Source: Erwinia piriflorinigrans CFBP 5888 (GTDB lineage: Bacteria > Pseudomonadota > Gammaproteobacteria > Enterobacterales > Enterobacteriaceae). From it: a DNA stretch of 64,000 bases. How positions within the stretch are numbered: position 1 is the first letter of the stretch; each line of letters starts with the position of its first letter. Location of the stretch: positions 1-64,000 of the forward strand of contig NZ_CAHS01000005.1 in NCBI RefSeq assembly GCF_001050515.1, read 5' to 3'. Positions 50,185 to 59,665 of the stretch are shown one piece after another. Under the pieces are notes generated by a model, which was given only the letters and a program-made list of their open reading frames with translations, was not told where the DNA came from and ran no database searches. A program made the translations under genes and the position numbers.

Positions 50185-50199
50185 GCACCATGCTGGTGC
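50185..50199. promoter_or_regulatory. NtrC-type palindrome upstream of the GOGAT-like operon
   Basis: GCACC-ATGCT-GGTGC matches the NtrC consensus GCACY-N5-GGTGC exactly. It lies 457 bases upstream of the GOGAT-like start and 505 bases upstream of arcB. I searched for a sigma-54 promoter on both sides and found only near misses with the wrong GG-GC spacing, so how it would act is open. Confidence 0.45.
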
Positions 50200-50646
50200 T
50201 GGGGGTATTGCTGGCATAATGTGCTGGAAATTTGAGTAAAACTGCATAAACGCACTGTTTTTGTGCTGTCGGTGTATTTGAATAAAAAGGGGCTAAGATA
50301 TTAGAAAAATTAATTACCAGCGATGTGGTTAATATTTCATAAAATATGAATGGTTATGCGTCAGGCAAGGTTGAAGAGGGCGGTAGTGGTCAGCGCATCG
50401 GCAGAAAGAGGCATACTGAATTCGGAACGGCCCTACAGATTATGCAGTTATAAAATTTAGTCAATACTTTTCCGATCAACTTTTCCACAACTGGCAACCT
50501 GTCCGATGATGCCGACGGCGAAACAGCGCTTTGCTGGTCTGTTGGTAGGTAGGCAGACGATAATTCTGCTCTATCTTCTGCGTGAGATAAGCTGGGATGC
50601 ACGATTAACGTGCACAACCGTGGTTCTGCGTGGATTGCACGGCGCA

Positions 50647-50674
50647 TTGGTGTTTGAAACAATTCCGGTATGAT
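50647..50674 (+). promoter_or_regulatory. Candidate arcB promoter
   Basis: TTGGTG, 16 bases, TATGAT: a modest sigma-70 promoter about 30 bases before the arcB start. A predicted start near 50682 would leave a leader of about 20 bases including the AAAAGGAC ribosome-binding site. Confidence 0.45.
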
Positions 50675-50703
50675 TGCCGCTATCAGGCTGAAAAGGACCT
50701 TTT

Positions 50704-53043
50704 ATGAAGCAAATTCGTTTGTTAGCGCAGTACTACGTAGATTTGATGGTAAAACTTGGACTCATCCGTTTTTCGCTACTGCTGGCTTCTGCGCTGGTTG
50801 TGCTGGCGATGATTGTTCAAATGGCCGTCACGATGGTGCTGCACGGGCACGTTGAAAGCATTGATATGGTGCGTTCGGTGTTTTTCGGCCTGCTGATAAC
50901 TCCGTGGGCGGTCTATTTTCTCTCGGTCGTGGTTGAACAGCTGGAAGAGTCGCGCCAGCGGCTGGAGCGGCTGGTGGATAAGCTGGAGGAGATGCGTAAG
51001 CGCGATCTCGAGCTGAATCAGCAGATGCAGGGCAATATCACCCAGTTAAACCAGGAGATTGCCGATCGTATCAAGGCTGAAGAGGAACGTTTGCAGGTCA
51101 TGACGCGGCTTAAAGATGAGATGGTGCGTCGTGAAGAGGCGCAGATTGAACTCGAACAGCAATCCTCGTTTCTGCGCTCTTTTCTTGATGCCTCACCGGA
51201 TCTGGTATTCTACCGCAACAGCGATCGTCAATTTTCCGGCTGCAACCGGGCGATGGAGCTGCTGACGGGCAAAAGTGAAAGACAGCTGATTGGGTTGTCG
51301 CCGAAAGAAGTCTATGACGACGATGCGGCCACCAAAGTGCTGGAAACGGATGAAAAAGTCTTCCATCACAACGTCTCGCTCACTTATGAACAGTGGCTGC
51401 AATATCCTGACGGGCGCAAAGCCTGTTTTGAAATCCGCAAAGTGCCCTATTACGACCGGGTTGGCAAACGGAGCGGGCTGATGGGCTTCGGACGCGATAT
51501 AACCGAGCGTAAGCGTTATCAGGACGCTTTAGAGAATGCCAGCAGGGAGAAGACCACTTTTATCTCAACGATCAGCCACGAGCTGCGTACGCCGCTTAAT
51601 GGTATTGTCGGTTTAAGTCGCATCCTGCTGGATACCGATCTCGATCAGGAACAGCTCAAGTACCTTAAAACTATCCATGTGTCGGCCATTACCCTCGGCA
51701 ACATTTTTAATGATGTGATCGAAATGGACAAAATGGAGCGACGCAAAGTTCAGCTGGATAACCAGCCGATGGACTTCACCGGTTTTCTTGCCGACCTGGA
51801 AAATATCTCCGGCCTGCTGGTCGAGCCAAAAGGACTCAGGTTTGTACTGGAGCCCCAGCTGCCGCTGCCACACAAAATTCGGGTCGATGGCACCCGACTG
51901 CGCCAGATCCTGTGGAATCTGATTGGTAACGCCGTGAAATTCACCCAGCAAGGAGAAATTGTGGTGCGTGTCGGCTATCAGAGCGAAGAGTGCCTGCGTT
52001 TTGATGTTCAGGATTCCGGCATCGGCATCCCAAAGGATGAGCAGGACAAAATTTTTGCCATGTATTACCAGGTGAAGGATCGGCACGGCGGTAAACCTGC
52101 CACCGGCACCGGCATTGGGCTGGCCGTTTCACGCCGCCTGGCGCAAAGCATGGGCGGTGATATCAGCGTCTCCGGCGCGCCGGGTAAAGGCTCATGTTTT
52201 ACCCTTACGCTTAACGCACCACGTATCGCGGAAGTTTCACCAGACGAGCGGGCGGAAGAGGAAATGCCGCTGCCCGCGCTGCATGTGCTGCTGGTGGAAG
52301 ATATTGAGTTAAATGTCGTGGTAGCCCGTTCGGTGTTGGAAAAGCTGGGTAACAGCGTGGAGGTGGCGATGACCGGTCAGGGCGCGCTTGACATGTTTGA
52401 CCCGGATGAATTCGACCTGGTATTGCTGGATATCCAACTACCGGATATGACCGGACTGGATGTAGCACGCGCTATTCATCAGCGTTATCCCCATGCGCAG
52501 CTGCCACCGCTGGTCGCGCTGACGGCCAACGTGCTGAAGGACAGGCGGGAATATCTGGATGCGGGTATGGACGACGTCTTAAGCAAACCGCTGGCGGTTC
52601 CTGCGCTGACAGCCATGATCAAGAAATACTGGGATGATCAGACAGAGGAGAGTCCGGCGGCTCCTGAGCAGAGCATGGGAGAGAAAGAACTGGCGTTACT
52701 CGATTTACCGATGCTGGAGCAGTATATGGAACTGGTCGGCCCCCAGTTAATCCACCAGAGCCTGGCGATGTTTGAGCAGATGATGCCTGGATACCTGGCG
52801 GTGCTGGACTCGAATATGATGGCGCGTGACCAGAAAGGCATTGCGGAAGAGGGGCACAAGATTAAGGGTGCAGCGGGTTCGGTCGGACTGACGCATTTAC
52901 AGCAGGTGGCAAAACAGATTCAAAGTCCGGAGTTGCCGGCATGGTGGGACAACGTTCAGGAATGGATCGACGAGCTTAAACTTGAATGGCGGAATGATAT
53001 GGAAGTTTTACGGAAATGGGTAACAGACGCTGAAAAAAAATGA
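50704..53043 (+). CDS. arcB: Hybrid sensor kinase ArcB
   Basis: 779 residues (E. coli 778). Two membrane helices (about 21-46 and 57-77) lead to a coiled coil and a PAS domain with redox cysteines Cys180 and Cys241. The kinase has His292 in SHELRTPLNG and ATP-binding motifs DSGIGIP and GTGIGLAVS. A receiver domain with its aspartate in LLDIQLPDMTG and an HPt domain with His near 718 (EEGHKIKGAAGS) complete the phosphorelay. It senses the quinone pool and controls ArcA. The final Lys-Lys-stop codons overlap the terminator of ArcZ on the other strand. Confidence 0.97.
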   Translation: MKQIRLLAQYYVDLMVKLGLIRFSLLLASALVVLAMIVQMAVTMVLHGHVESIDMVRSVFFGLLITPWAVYFLSVVVEQLEESRQRLERLVDKLEEMRKRDLELNQQMQGNITQLNQEIADRIKAEEERLQVMTRLKDEMVRREEAQIELEQQSSFLRSFLDASPDLVFYRNSDRQFSGCNRAMELLTGKSERQLIGLSPKEVYDDDAATKVLETDEKVFHHNVSLTYEQWLQYPDGRKACFEIRKVPYYDRVGKRSGLMGFGRDITERKRYQDALENASREKTTFISTISHELRTPLNGIVGLSRILLDTDLDQEQLKYLKTIHVSAITLGNIFNDVIEMDKMERRKVQLDNQPMDFTGFLADLENISGLLVEPKGLRFVLEPQLPLPHKIRVDGTRLRQILWNLIGNAVKFTQQGEIVVRVGYQSEECLRFDVQDSGIGIPKDEQDKIFAMYYQVKDRHGGKPATGTGIGLAVSRRLAQSMGGDISVSGAPGKGSCFTLTLNAPRIAEVSPDERAEEEMPLPALHVLLVEDIELNVVVARSVLEKLGNSVEVAMTGQGALDMFDPDEFDLVLLDIQLPDMTGLDVARAIHQRYPHAQLPPLVALTANVLKDRREYLDAGMDDVLSKPLAVPALTAMIKKYWDDQTEESPAAPEQSMGEKELALLDLPMLEQYMELVGPQLIHQSLAMFEQMMPGYLAVLDSNMMARDQKGIAEEGHKIKGAAGSVGLTHLQQVAKQIQSPELPAWWDNVQEWIDELKLEWRNDMEVLRKWVTDAEKK

Positions 53044-53138
53044 CCCCGACCGAAGCCGGGGTGCGCGAAGACTGCGCCAACACCAGGGAAATTGGTAATC
53101 TGTGCTGTTCTGATAGTTATCATCGGGAGCACAGATTT
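53034..53138 (-). ncRNA. arcZ: Small regulatory RNA ArcZ
   Basis: Read on the minus strand, the segment ends with the processed ArcZ sequence known from E. coli: TTTCCCTGGTGTTGGCGCAG (the mRNA-pairing seed), CGCGCACCCCGG, and a CCCCGG/TCGGGG terminator followed by TTTTTTTT. The 5' part is a 10-bp stem (AATCTGTGCT/AGCACAGATT, 53097-53137) that contains an inner TGATA/TATCA hairpin; it differs in sequence from E. coli, as expected for the removed 5' portion. ArcZ works with Hfq, activates rpoS and represses motility and other genes. In E. coli it also lies beside arcB and is repressed by ArcA. The 5' end is approximate. Confidence 0.85.
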
Positions 53139-53832
53139 GGTATTGGGTAAAACTCAAAACGTCCGGTCATTACCTTAGCAAATTCTGAATCACATGTTAC
53201 CAGATTCATTAAAATGTGTGATGTTGAACAGCGTTTGTCAACAGGAGACCCGAATTTGAACATATAGTCAAGCTCGGAATCAATTTACGCGTTAGATTGC
53301 TTGCTTTTTAAGCGCTTCTGTATTTTATTTGACCAAGAAGATTAGGATGAACACGTAACTTGAAGAGGTTTCTCATCGTGACCGATCTTAACTTTGCCAA
53401 AATGGCATAAACTCGACTTAACATTCTGTTTTTGTTTATTTTATTTTTTATTTTTACGCAATATCTGAATAGATTTGACTTATGCTGTTGCAAATTATCC
53501 GATAGTGAGTGAGAAACATTTAAAAGCTGAGCCTGTTATCGTGTTGAAACTCTCTGACCAGTACCTTTGCACGACGAAATAAGTAGCATAATGAAAAAAT
53601 CTGCATGAAGTTATTTCAAAGGATGTCAGCTTATATTAATTAAACACCGTGAATCATAAGATATTTAAATCAATCGTGCAGAGTGCGATAGTCCGTTATG
53701 CCGTCAAATTATGGTTTTTAGCCCAATCGGGTGCCTCTATGGAACCGATTCCGCTGAGAACAGATTAACTTATCTTTATGGAGAAATCCTGTTGTATTCT
53801 TATGCTGAACGAAATTTAGTGGTTCCAGGTGT
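53139..53832. other. AT-rich region between arcZ and mtgA; elbB absent
   Basis: About 690 bases, clearly more AT-rich than its surroundings, with no gene that I can recognise. E. coli has elbB here; no remnant of its protein was found in any frame. The arcZ promoter should lie at the left end and the mtgA promoter at the right end (around 53780-53806). A 61-codon frame at 53308-53493 is not called. Confidence 0.5.
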
Positions 53833-54558
53833 ATGAGTCGCCGTCAAAAAAGCCGTTTAGCGCGCATTAAGAGCTGGCTCTTCCGTCTGGTACTGGGTAT
53901 GGCGGGTTTATGGCTCAGTGGCATAGTAATTTTTGCTTTTGTACCGCTGCCGTTTTCTGCCGTCATGGTTGAGCGACAGCTAGGTGCCTGGTTTAGCGGA
54001 GACTTCCACTATGTTGCTCACTCTGATTGGGTAGGGATGCCGGAAATTTCTCCGTGGATGGCGCTGGCGGTTATTGCCTCCGAAGATCAAAATTTTCCCA
54101 CCCATTGGGGATTTGACGTGGAGGCGATTCAGTTGGTTCTGGACGGTGATGGCAAGAAAAAAGCCCTGCGTGGTGCTTCGACGTTATCACAGCAAACCGC
54201 GAAGAATGTCTTCCTCTGGGATGGGCGCAGCTGGATTCGTAAGGGGTTGGAAGCAGGATTGACGCTGGGCATCGAGACCCTCTGGACCAAACGGCGCATT
54301 CTTACCGTTTATCTTAACGTCGCTGAAATGGGGGAAGGCGTTTTTGGCGTTGAGGAGGCCTCGCAGCGTTATTTCCATAAACCTGCCCGTCGTCTGACGC
54401 CGTCTGAAGCGGCATTGCTGGCGGCTGTTCTGCCTAATCCTCTGCAATTTAGGGCCGATGCGCCGTCTGCCTATGTGCGCCAGCGCCAGCAATGGATTTT
54501 ACGCCAAATGCGCCAGTTAGGCGGGGAAGATTTTCTACAGAAACATAAATTGCGATGA
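53833..54558 (+). CDS. mtgA: Monofunctional biosynthetic peptidoglycan transglycosylase
   Basis: This 241-residue enzyme (E. coli 242) of glycosyltransferase family 51 polymerises glycan strands from lipid II. One membrane anchor (about 16-38) precedes the periplasmic domain. The catalytic glutamate is Glu84 in [15 protein letters not shown]; the second conserved block is [13 protein letters not shown]. It faces npr tail to tail; E. coli yrbL, normally between them, is missing. Confidence 0.96.
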   Translation: MSRRQKSRLARIKSWLFRLVLGMAGLWLSGIVIFAFVPLPFSAVMVERQLGAWFSGDFHYVAHSDWVGMPEISPWMALAVIASEDQNFPTHWGFDVEAIQLVLDGDGKKKALRGASTLSQQTAKNVFLWDGRSWIRKGLEAGLTLGIETLWTKRRILTVYLNVAEMGEGVFGVEEASQRYFHKPARRLTPSEAALLAAVLPNPLQFRADAPSAYVRQRQQWILRQMRQLGGEDFLQKHKLR

Positions 54559-54633
54559 AAATTATCTGTCGTTTTATGGAAACGCAGTAGCAATAAGAAG
54601 GCTGACTGAAAATGCCAGCCGCTTATCCGTGGC

Positions 54634-54906
54634 TCAGTCTTCGTCAAAGCCCGCGTTAAACAGATCGATGACGGCTGCCAGTGCTTTCTCTTCTTCCGGG
54701 CCGCTGGCTTCCACCTCAATATGGCCGCCTTTAGCAGAGTCAAGCATCAGCAGGGCAATCACGCTGCTCGCTTCAGCTTCAGTACCACTCTCATTGCGCA
54801 GCAGCACTTCAGCATCAAAACTTTGTACCAGCTCGAACAGTTTCATTGCAGGGCGGGCGTGCATACCCAACTTATTTTTGATCTCAACGGTCTGTTTTAT
54901 GCTCAT
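54634..54906 (-). CDS. ptsO: Phosphocarrier protein NPr of the nitrogen PTS
   Basis: 90 residues, like E. coli NPr (npr/ptsO). The phosphorylated histidine is His16 in LGMHARPAM, and Ser near 47 lies in [10 protein letters not shown]. It transfers phosphate from EI-Ntr (PtsP) to PtsN. The start at 54906 overlaps the rapZ stop by the ATGA arrangement, so the two are translationally coupled. Confidence 0.97.
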   Translation of the reverse strand: MSIKQTVEIKNKLGMHARPAMKLFELVQSFDAEVLLRNESGTEAEASSVIALLMLDSAKGGHIEVEASGPEEEKALAAVIDLFNAGFDED

Positions 54907-55757
54907 GATCTGCGTTTTTCCAACGTACGATGGCGAGACTGCACGTTTTTGCCGCGCGAACGGAAATAGTCTGCCAGCTGCTCGGCAATGTACACCGAGC
55001 GGTGTTTGCCACCGGTACACCCTATGGCTACGGTGAGATAGCTGCGATTGTTGGTTTCCAGCATCGGCAACCACAACTCCAGATAACTGCGCGTCTGATA
55101 AATGAAATTATGGACTTCAGTGTGACGGTCGAGGAACGCGGCGACGGGGCGATCGAGACCGGTCATCGGACGCAGCTTCGGGTCCCAGTGCGGGTTGGGT
55201 AAGAAACGTACGTCAAAGACGTAATCGGCATCGATTGGAATGCCGTGCTTAAAGCCAAAAGATTCGAAAACCATCGTCAGTTCGCGCTCACGCTTACCCA
55301 GCAGGCGGGTGCGCAGCATTTCTGCCAGCTCATGGACTGACATTTCTGACGTATCAATAATCAGGTCGGCACGGGAGCGTAGCGGCTCCAGCAGAACGTT
55401 TTCTTCATCAATCGCACTTTCCAGCGAGAGGTTTTTGCTGGAAAGTGGATGGAGACGCCGGGTGTCGCTGTAACGTCGGATCAGGGTGTTGCGATCGGCA
55501 TCAAGAAACAGCAGCTGCGGCGAAAAGCTATCGGGCAGACTGGTCAGGGCGTTTTCGAATACTTCCGGAGATTCCGGCATGTTACGCACGTCAATGCTTA
55601 CCGCTGCCGACATATTACGTTCCGCCAGCGAACGAGCCAGATCGGGCAGCAATACCACTGGCAGGTTATCCACGCAGTAGAAGCCCATATCCTCAAGGGC
55701 TCGCAACGCCACTGATTTCCCTGAGCCTGAACGACCGCTAACGATCATCAGCACCAT
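54903..55757 (-). CDS. rapZ: RNase adapter RapZ
   Basis: This 284-residue protein (E. coli 284) binds the sRNA GlmZ and guides RNase E to it, controlling glucosamine-6-phosphate synthase. The N-terminal P-loop is GRSGSGKS (8-15), with [11 protein letters not shown] after it. The C-terminal domain (about 155-280) contains [16 protein letters not shown] and basic residues for RNA. The ATG follows the upstream TAA (end of the ptsN-extension frame) without any gap. Confidence 0.98.
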   Translation of the reverse strand: MVLMIVSGRSGSGKSVALRALEDMGFYCVDNLPVVLLPDLARSLAERNMSAAVSIDVRNMPESPEVFENALTSLPDSFSPQLLFLDADRNTLIRRYSDTRRLHPLSSKNLSLESAIDEENVLLEPLRSRADLIIDTSEMSVHELAEMLRTRLLGKRERELTMVFESFGFKHGIPIDADYVFDVRFLPNPHWDPKLRPMTGLDRPVAAFLDRHTEVHNFIYQTRSYLELWLPMLETNNRSYLTVAIGCTGGKHRSVYIAEQLADYFRSRGKNVQSRHRTLEKRRS

Positions 55758-55934
55758 TTACTTTTCCCCCAGTTTAGCCGTTTGAACCTTTGTGCCTGAA
55801 GCAGCAACGACATTCGCTGTCTGAGCCGGACTGTCACCGTCCATACGGATAACAGCGTTGCTATCGTTCACTTTCTGACGTTCTGCTGTGATCTTATCGA
55901 TCGCATCAATGATTTTGGCAATATCATTGTTCAG
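55758..55934 (-). pseudogene. In-frame continuation of ptsN beyond its stop codon
   Basis: After the ptsN TAA (55935-55937) the same frame stays open for 58 codons and ends in TAA directly against the rapZ ATG. The encoded segment begins LNNDIAKIIDAIDKITAERQ, a likely amphipathic helix, and continues as a Ser/Ala/Thr/Lys-rich tail. Codon choice looks normal. There is no ATG with a ribosome-binding site at its start, so it is not an independent gene. It may be a C-terminal extension cut off by a nonsense change, a fragment of another gene, or a product of rare readthrough. I do not recognise a family. Confidence 0.5.
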
Positions 55935-56417
55935 TTACGTCTCAAGGTTACCTTCCGTGATGATTTGATACAGTTCTTCATCACTCCGCGCGGCGCGCAG
56001 GCGGCGCAGGACGGTTTTATCCGCCAGACGTTTGGCGACCAGAGAAAGCGTGTGCAGATGTGTTTTACACTGATCTGCCGGTACCAGCAGAGCAAAAAGT
56101 AAATCCACTGGCTGATTATCAATGGCATCAAAAGCGATGGGACTTTCAAGGCGAATAAAGACGCCTACGGCGCGTAGCGTATCTTCTTCAAGCTTGCCGT
56201 GCGGGATGGCAATGCCATTACCGATTCCGGTACTGCCCATTCTTTCGCGCGTCAGAATAGCATCAAAAATTATCTGTTGTGGCAGGTTAAGCTGTTTAGC
56301 CGCCAGCTCGCTGATAATTTCCAGTGCGCGTTTTTTGCTTTGGCAATGTACGTCATTACGCGTGCAGGAGACGCTTAGCACTGAGCCCAGTTCCAGTTTT
56401 AGATCATTGTTCATCAT
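55935..56417 (-). CDS. ptsN: Nitrogen PTS enzyme IIA (EIIA-Ntr)
   Basis: 160 residues (E. coli 163). The phosphorylated histidine is His73 in IPHGKLEED; NRERMGSTGIG-type residues before it are conserved (TRERMGSTGIGNG). PtsN in its unphosphorylated state controls K+ uptake, the KdpD kinase and other targets and links carbon and nitrogen status. The last few residues (EGNLET) differ from E. coli, and the frame continues past the stop. A hairpin separates it from hpf. Confidence 0.95.
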   Translation of the reverse strand: MMNNDLKLELGSVLSVSCTRNDVHCQSKKRALEIISELAAKQLNLPQQIIFDAILTRERMGSTGIGNGIAIPHGKLEEDTLRAVGVFIRLESPIAFDAIDNQPVDLLFALLVPADQCKTHLHTLSLVAKRLADKTVLRRLRAARSDEELYQIITEGNLET

Positions 56418-56501
56418 AGTTTCACTTACTTATTCACTTTTGCAGGATGAATGCATTTTATTCGCGTTGAATCAGTAGGTTATCACGCAGAACGGCGTAA
56501 A

Positions 56502-56529
56502 GGCCCGTCTGATGAATCACCAACGGGCC
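56502..56529 (-). other. Hairpin between hpf and ptsN
   Basis: GGCCCGT and ACGGGCC form a 7-bp stem with a 14-base loop in the 176-base gap. No T run follows on the minus strand. It may modulate read-through from rpoN-hpf into ptsN-rapZ-npr. Confidence 0.4.
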
Positions 56530-56593
56530 ATCAACCTCTTTCAGCCTGAATCATGATCCCGGCGCTAAAAAATCACTCGGTGCTTAGTGAAGT

Positions 56594-56881
56594 TTAGTGT
56601 TGTTTTAACTTGTCTTTATGTTTATTTAACTGACGCGTTAGCTTATCAATAAGGCCGTCAATTGCCGCGTACATATCTTTTTCTTCCGAGGTGGCATGCA
56701 GCTCTCCGCCGTTTATATGCAGCGTTGCGTCTGCAATTTGCGTCACTTTCTCCACTTTTAAAACAATATAGACTTGGTTAATTCGGTCAAAATAGTGTTC
56801 CAGCTTGGCAAATTTGGCAGTAACAAACTCGCGCAATGGTTCAGTGATTTCAACGTGTTGTCCAGTGATATTGAGCTGCAT
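56594..56881 (-). CDS. hpf: Ribosome hibernation promoting factor
   Basis: This 95-residue short HPF (E. coli 95) binds the 30S decoding region with RMF to make inactive 100S ribosomes in stationary phase. MQLNITGQHVEITEPLREFV and ATLHINGGELHATSEEKDMY are the conserved halves of the alpha/beta fold. It lies 22 bases downstream of rpoN. Confidence 0.97.
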   Translation of the reverse strand: MQLNITGQHVEITEPLREFVTAKFAKLEHYFDRINQVYIVLKVEKVTQIADATLHINGGELHATSEEKDMYAAIDGLIDKLTRQLNKHKDKLKQH

Positions 56882-56903
56882 GGTGTCTTCCTTCTCAGTT
56901 CGT

Positions 56904-58337
56904 TCAGACCAGCTGTTTACGTTGGTTTGATGGCGGGATGGATAAAGACTCTCGGTATTTTGCCACAGTGCGCCTGGCGACCATGATCCCCTGTTCGGAA
57001 AGCATGGCGGTGAGCTTGCTGTCGCTCAGCGGTTTGGCAGGGTTTTCCGCCGAGACTAATTTTTTCACCAGTGCACGAATGGCCGTGGACGAGGCTTCGC
57101 CTCCGCCTTCAGTGCTGACGTGGCTGGAGAAAAAATACTTGAGTTCAAAAATACCGCGCGGGCTATGCAGGTATTTTTGCGTGGTGACACGCGAAATAGT
57201 TGATTCATGCATTTCGACTGCGCTGGCGATATCGGCCAGTACCATCGGGCGCATAAACTCTTCACCCTGTTCAAAAAAAGCCTGTTGCCGATCGACAATG
57301 CAGCGGGTCACTTTCAGCAGGGTATCATTTCGGCTTTCCAGGCTTTTGATCAGCCACTTCGCCTCCTGCAGGTTACTGCGGATAAACTGCGAGTCGCTAT
57401 CGCTACGAGAACTTGAGCCAAGAGAAGCGTAATGCTGATTAATTTTCAAACGTGGCACGCTGTCAGCATTGAGCTCGACCGCCCAGCGATTGCTGAGTTT
57501 ACGCACCAATACGTCAGGGATGACATATTCGGGTTCCTGAGTATGAATCGACTGGCCTGGCCTGGGATCGAGTGTCTGAATCAGCTGCATCGCGCTTTTC
57601 AGCACGTCTTCCTTCAGGCGCGTGACGCGCATCAGGCTACGAAAATCGTGGTTTGCCAGCAGATCAAGATGCTCACTGACAATCAGGCGAGCTTCTTTCA
57701 GGAAAGGATATTCTTGGGCAAATTGTGATAGCTGAACCAGCAGGCAGTCACGCAGATCGCGGGCGCAGACGCCGACTGGGTCAAAGCGCTGCACGCGCTT
57801 CAGCACCGCTTCGACTTCATCAAGTGCCAGCTCGTCGTTACCCATGCTGTCGAGGATTTCCTCCAGTGAAATCGTCAGATAACCGGTATCATCAACGGCA
57901 TCAACAATCGACGTTGCAATCGCCCGGTCGGTATCGCTAAACGGCGTCAGCTCCACCTGCCACATCAGGTAATCCTGTAGCGACTGCGTGGTTTCCCCCT
58001 GGTAAACGGGCAATTCATCATCATGATAGTCAGTGCCTGTTCCAGAAGGCGTGCCCGCCGTGTAAATCTCATCCCAAGTGGCATCCAGCGGCAGCTCTTC
58101 GGGCATATCCTTCTGTTCCAGCGCCTCCCTGGTATCCAGAGCCTCGGTTTCCTGGTATTCGTGGCTGTCGACCTCTTCATGAAGATCGGTCTGTTCAAGC
58201 AACGGGTTACTTTCCAGCGCCAGCTGAATTTCTTGTTGTAGTTCAAGCGTCGAAAGTTGCAACAGTCGAATGGCCTGTTGCAACTGTGGCGTCATGGCAA
58301 GCTGTTGGCTCAGCCGGAGTTGTAAACCTTGCTTCAT
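56904..58337 (-). CDS. rpoN: RNA polymerase sigma-54 factor
   Basis: 477 residues, like E. coli RpoN. Region I is the Gln/Leu-rich [20 protein letters not shown] segment. An acidic region II (about 60-115) follows. Region III carries core binding and helix-turn-helix, and the RpoN box [10 protein letters not shown] lies at 454-463. It directs polymerase to GG/GC promoters such as the one at aapJ. It is 48 bases downstream of lptB. Confidence 0.98.
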   Translation of the reverse strand: MKQGLQLRLSQQLAMTPQLQQAIRLLQLSTLELQQEIQLALESNPLLEQTDLHEEVDSHEYQETEALDTREALEQKDMPEELPLDATWDEIYTAGTPSGTGTDYHDDELPVYQGETTQSLQDYLMWQVELTPFSDTDRAIATSIVDAVDDTGYLTISLEEILDSMGNDELALDEVEAVLKRVQRFDPVGVCARDLRDCLLVQLSQFAQEYPFLKEARLIVSEHLDLLANHDFRSLMRVTRLKEDVLKSAMQLIQTLDPRPGQSIHTQEPEYVIPDVLVRKLSNRWAVELNADSVPRLKINQHYASLGSSSRSDSDSQFIRSNLQEAKWLIKSLESRNDTLLKVTRCIVDRQQAFFEQGEEFMRPMVLADIASAVEMHESTISRVTTQKYLHSPRGIFELKYFFSSHVSTEGGGEASSTAIRALVKKLVSAENPAKPLSDSKLTAMLSEQGIMVARRTVAKYRESLSIPPSNQRKQLV

Positions 58338-58385
58338 GTTCAGGATGTCAGTTCCCCAGAAATCGTACCTAAGGTGAACACCTTA

Positions 58386-59111
58386 TCAGAGTCTGAACTC
58401 TTCACCTAAATAGACACGCTTCACCTGTTCATCGGCCAGGATCGCTTCCGGGGTGCCGTGGGCGATTAAGTGACCCTGACTGACGATATAGGCGCGTTCA
58501 CAGACTGCCAGCGTTTCACGTACGTTATGGTCAGTGATCAATACGCCGAGGCCGCTGTCACGCAGATGTTCTATGATTTTTTTGATATCAATAACCGAAA
58601 TCGGGTCAACCCCGGCGAAAGGTTCATCCAACAGGATGAATTTCGGATTGGCGGCCAACGCACGGGCAATTTCCACACGGCGGCGTTCCCCCCCGGACAG
58701 AGACTGGCCCAGACTGTTACGCAGATGTGCAATATGGAACTCTTCCAGCAGCTCATTGGCACGGTCTTCGCGCTGTTCGCTGGTGAGATCCTCACGAATT
58801 TGCAGGACGGCCATCAGATTGTCGTAAACGCTAAGACGACGGAAAATAGAGGCTTCCTGCGGTAGATAGCCGATTCCCCGGCGCGCGCGCGCGTGCAACG
58901 GCAGAATGCTGATATCTTCTTCATCGATCACGATGCGCCCCGCATCGCGCGGCACGATCCCTACAACCATGTAAAATGTCGTAGTCTTGCCTGCCCCATT
59001 AGGGCCAAGCAGGCCAACGATTTCGCCAGATTTAACCTGTAGGCTGACATCTTCAACCACGCGACGGCCCTTGTAGGCCTTCGCCAGGTTTTCTGCAATT
59101 AAGGTTGCCAT
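58386..59111 (-). CDS. lptB: Lipopolysaccharide export ATPase LptB
   Basis: This 241-residue ABC ATPase (same length in E. coli) powers LPS extraction by LptFG. Walker A GPNGAGKT (36-43), signature [13 protein letters not shown], Walker [14 protein letters not shown] and the H-loop in LITDHNVRE are all present. It follows lptA by five bases. Confidence 0.98.
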   Translation of the reverse strand: MATLIAENLAKAYKGRRVVEDVSLQVKSGEIVGLLGPNGAGKTTTFYMVVGIVPRDAGRIVIDEEDISILPLHARARRGIGYLPQEASIFRRLSVYDNLMAVLQIREDLTSEQREDRANELLEEFHIAHLRNSLGQSLSGGERRRVEIARALAANPKFILLDEPFAGVDPISVIDIKKIIEHLRDSGLGVLITDHNVRETLAVCERAYIVSQGHLIAHGTPEAILADEQVKRVYLGEEFRL

Positions 59112-59116
59112 ATTTG

Positions 59117-59665
59117 TTAGTTACTCTTCTTCTGCGCGTTTGACGATGAGCCCTTGTCTTGCAGCTGTGATGGCACCAGCACGGTAATCACACGTTTGCC
59201 GGTGTTACCGAAGGCCTGCATTTTCTGTTCTTTAACCAGATAAGTAATGCGATCGCCTTTCACATTGCTGTCAAGCTGTTCGAGATAAGCGTTGCCGCTT
59301 AACTCAACCAAATCTTTTGCCAGCTCATAATGCATCTTCTGAGCGTGGCCCTGAACCGGTTTACCGTTATCCTGCATCTGGTAGAACGTAGCAAGATTAC
59401 CATAGGCGTCCACCACGGTTTTTTTACTGTCGCCACCCGGTCGCGTGACAACTACTTTGTCCGCCGTGATTTTGATGCTGCCCTGGGTGACCACCACATT
59501 GCCGGTGAAGGTAGCAACGTTACCCTGCATATCCAGCGCCTGGTTCTCTGAATCGACGTTTACGGGCTTACTGGAGTCGTCGGTCAGCGCCAGTGCCGGC
59601 ACGCTAATCGCTAGCAACAGGCTGGCTGTCAGTCGTTTAATGTTGTTGTTCATTTTGAATTTCAT
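59117..59665 (-). CDS. lptA: Lipopolysaccharide transport periplasmic protein LptA
   Basis: 182 residues (E. coli 185). The signal peptide is cleaved after about residue 27. The OstA beta-jellyroll ([39 protein letters not shown]) polymerises to bridge LptC and LptD. The start at 59665 gives MKFKMNN, as in E. coli, and overlaps lptC by 29 bases; an ATG seven codons upstream is less likely. Confidence 0.95.
   Translation of the reverse strand: MKFKMNNNIKRLTASLLLAISVPALALTDDSSKPVNVDSENQALDMQGNVATFTGNVVVTQGSIKITADKVVVTRPGGDSKKTVVDAYGNLATFYQMQDNGKPVQGHAQKMHYELAKDLVELSGNAYLEQLDSNVKGDRITYLVKEQKMQAFGNTGKRVITVLVPSQLQDKGSSSNAQKKSN

Larger units (their letters stand above)
49729..50703. other. 975-base gap between the GOGAT-like operon and arcB
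   Basis: This divergent intergenic region contains the promoters of both operons. It holds an NtrC-type palindrome (50185-50199), a 14-base match to the T7 promoter core (50155-50168) and an AT-rich stretch (50050-50350). E. coli has yhcC here; I find no trace of it. Open frames at 49791-50054 and 50390-50662 resemble no family and have no ribosome-binding sites. Confidence 0.5.

Noticed and set aside
50176-50190. Sigma-54-like element TGGTGC-N6-TTGC overlapping the NtrC palindrome
   Set aside because: GG and GC are eleven rather than ten bases apart, and sigma-54 does not tolerate that spacing.
50390-50662. 90-codon minus-strand frame before arcB
   Set aside because: No ribosome-binding site, no recognisable family, and it overlaps the arcB promoter.
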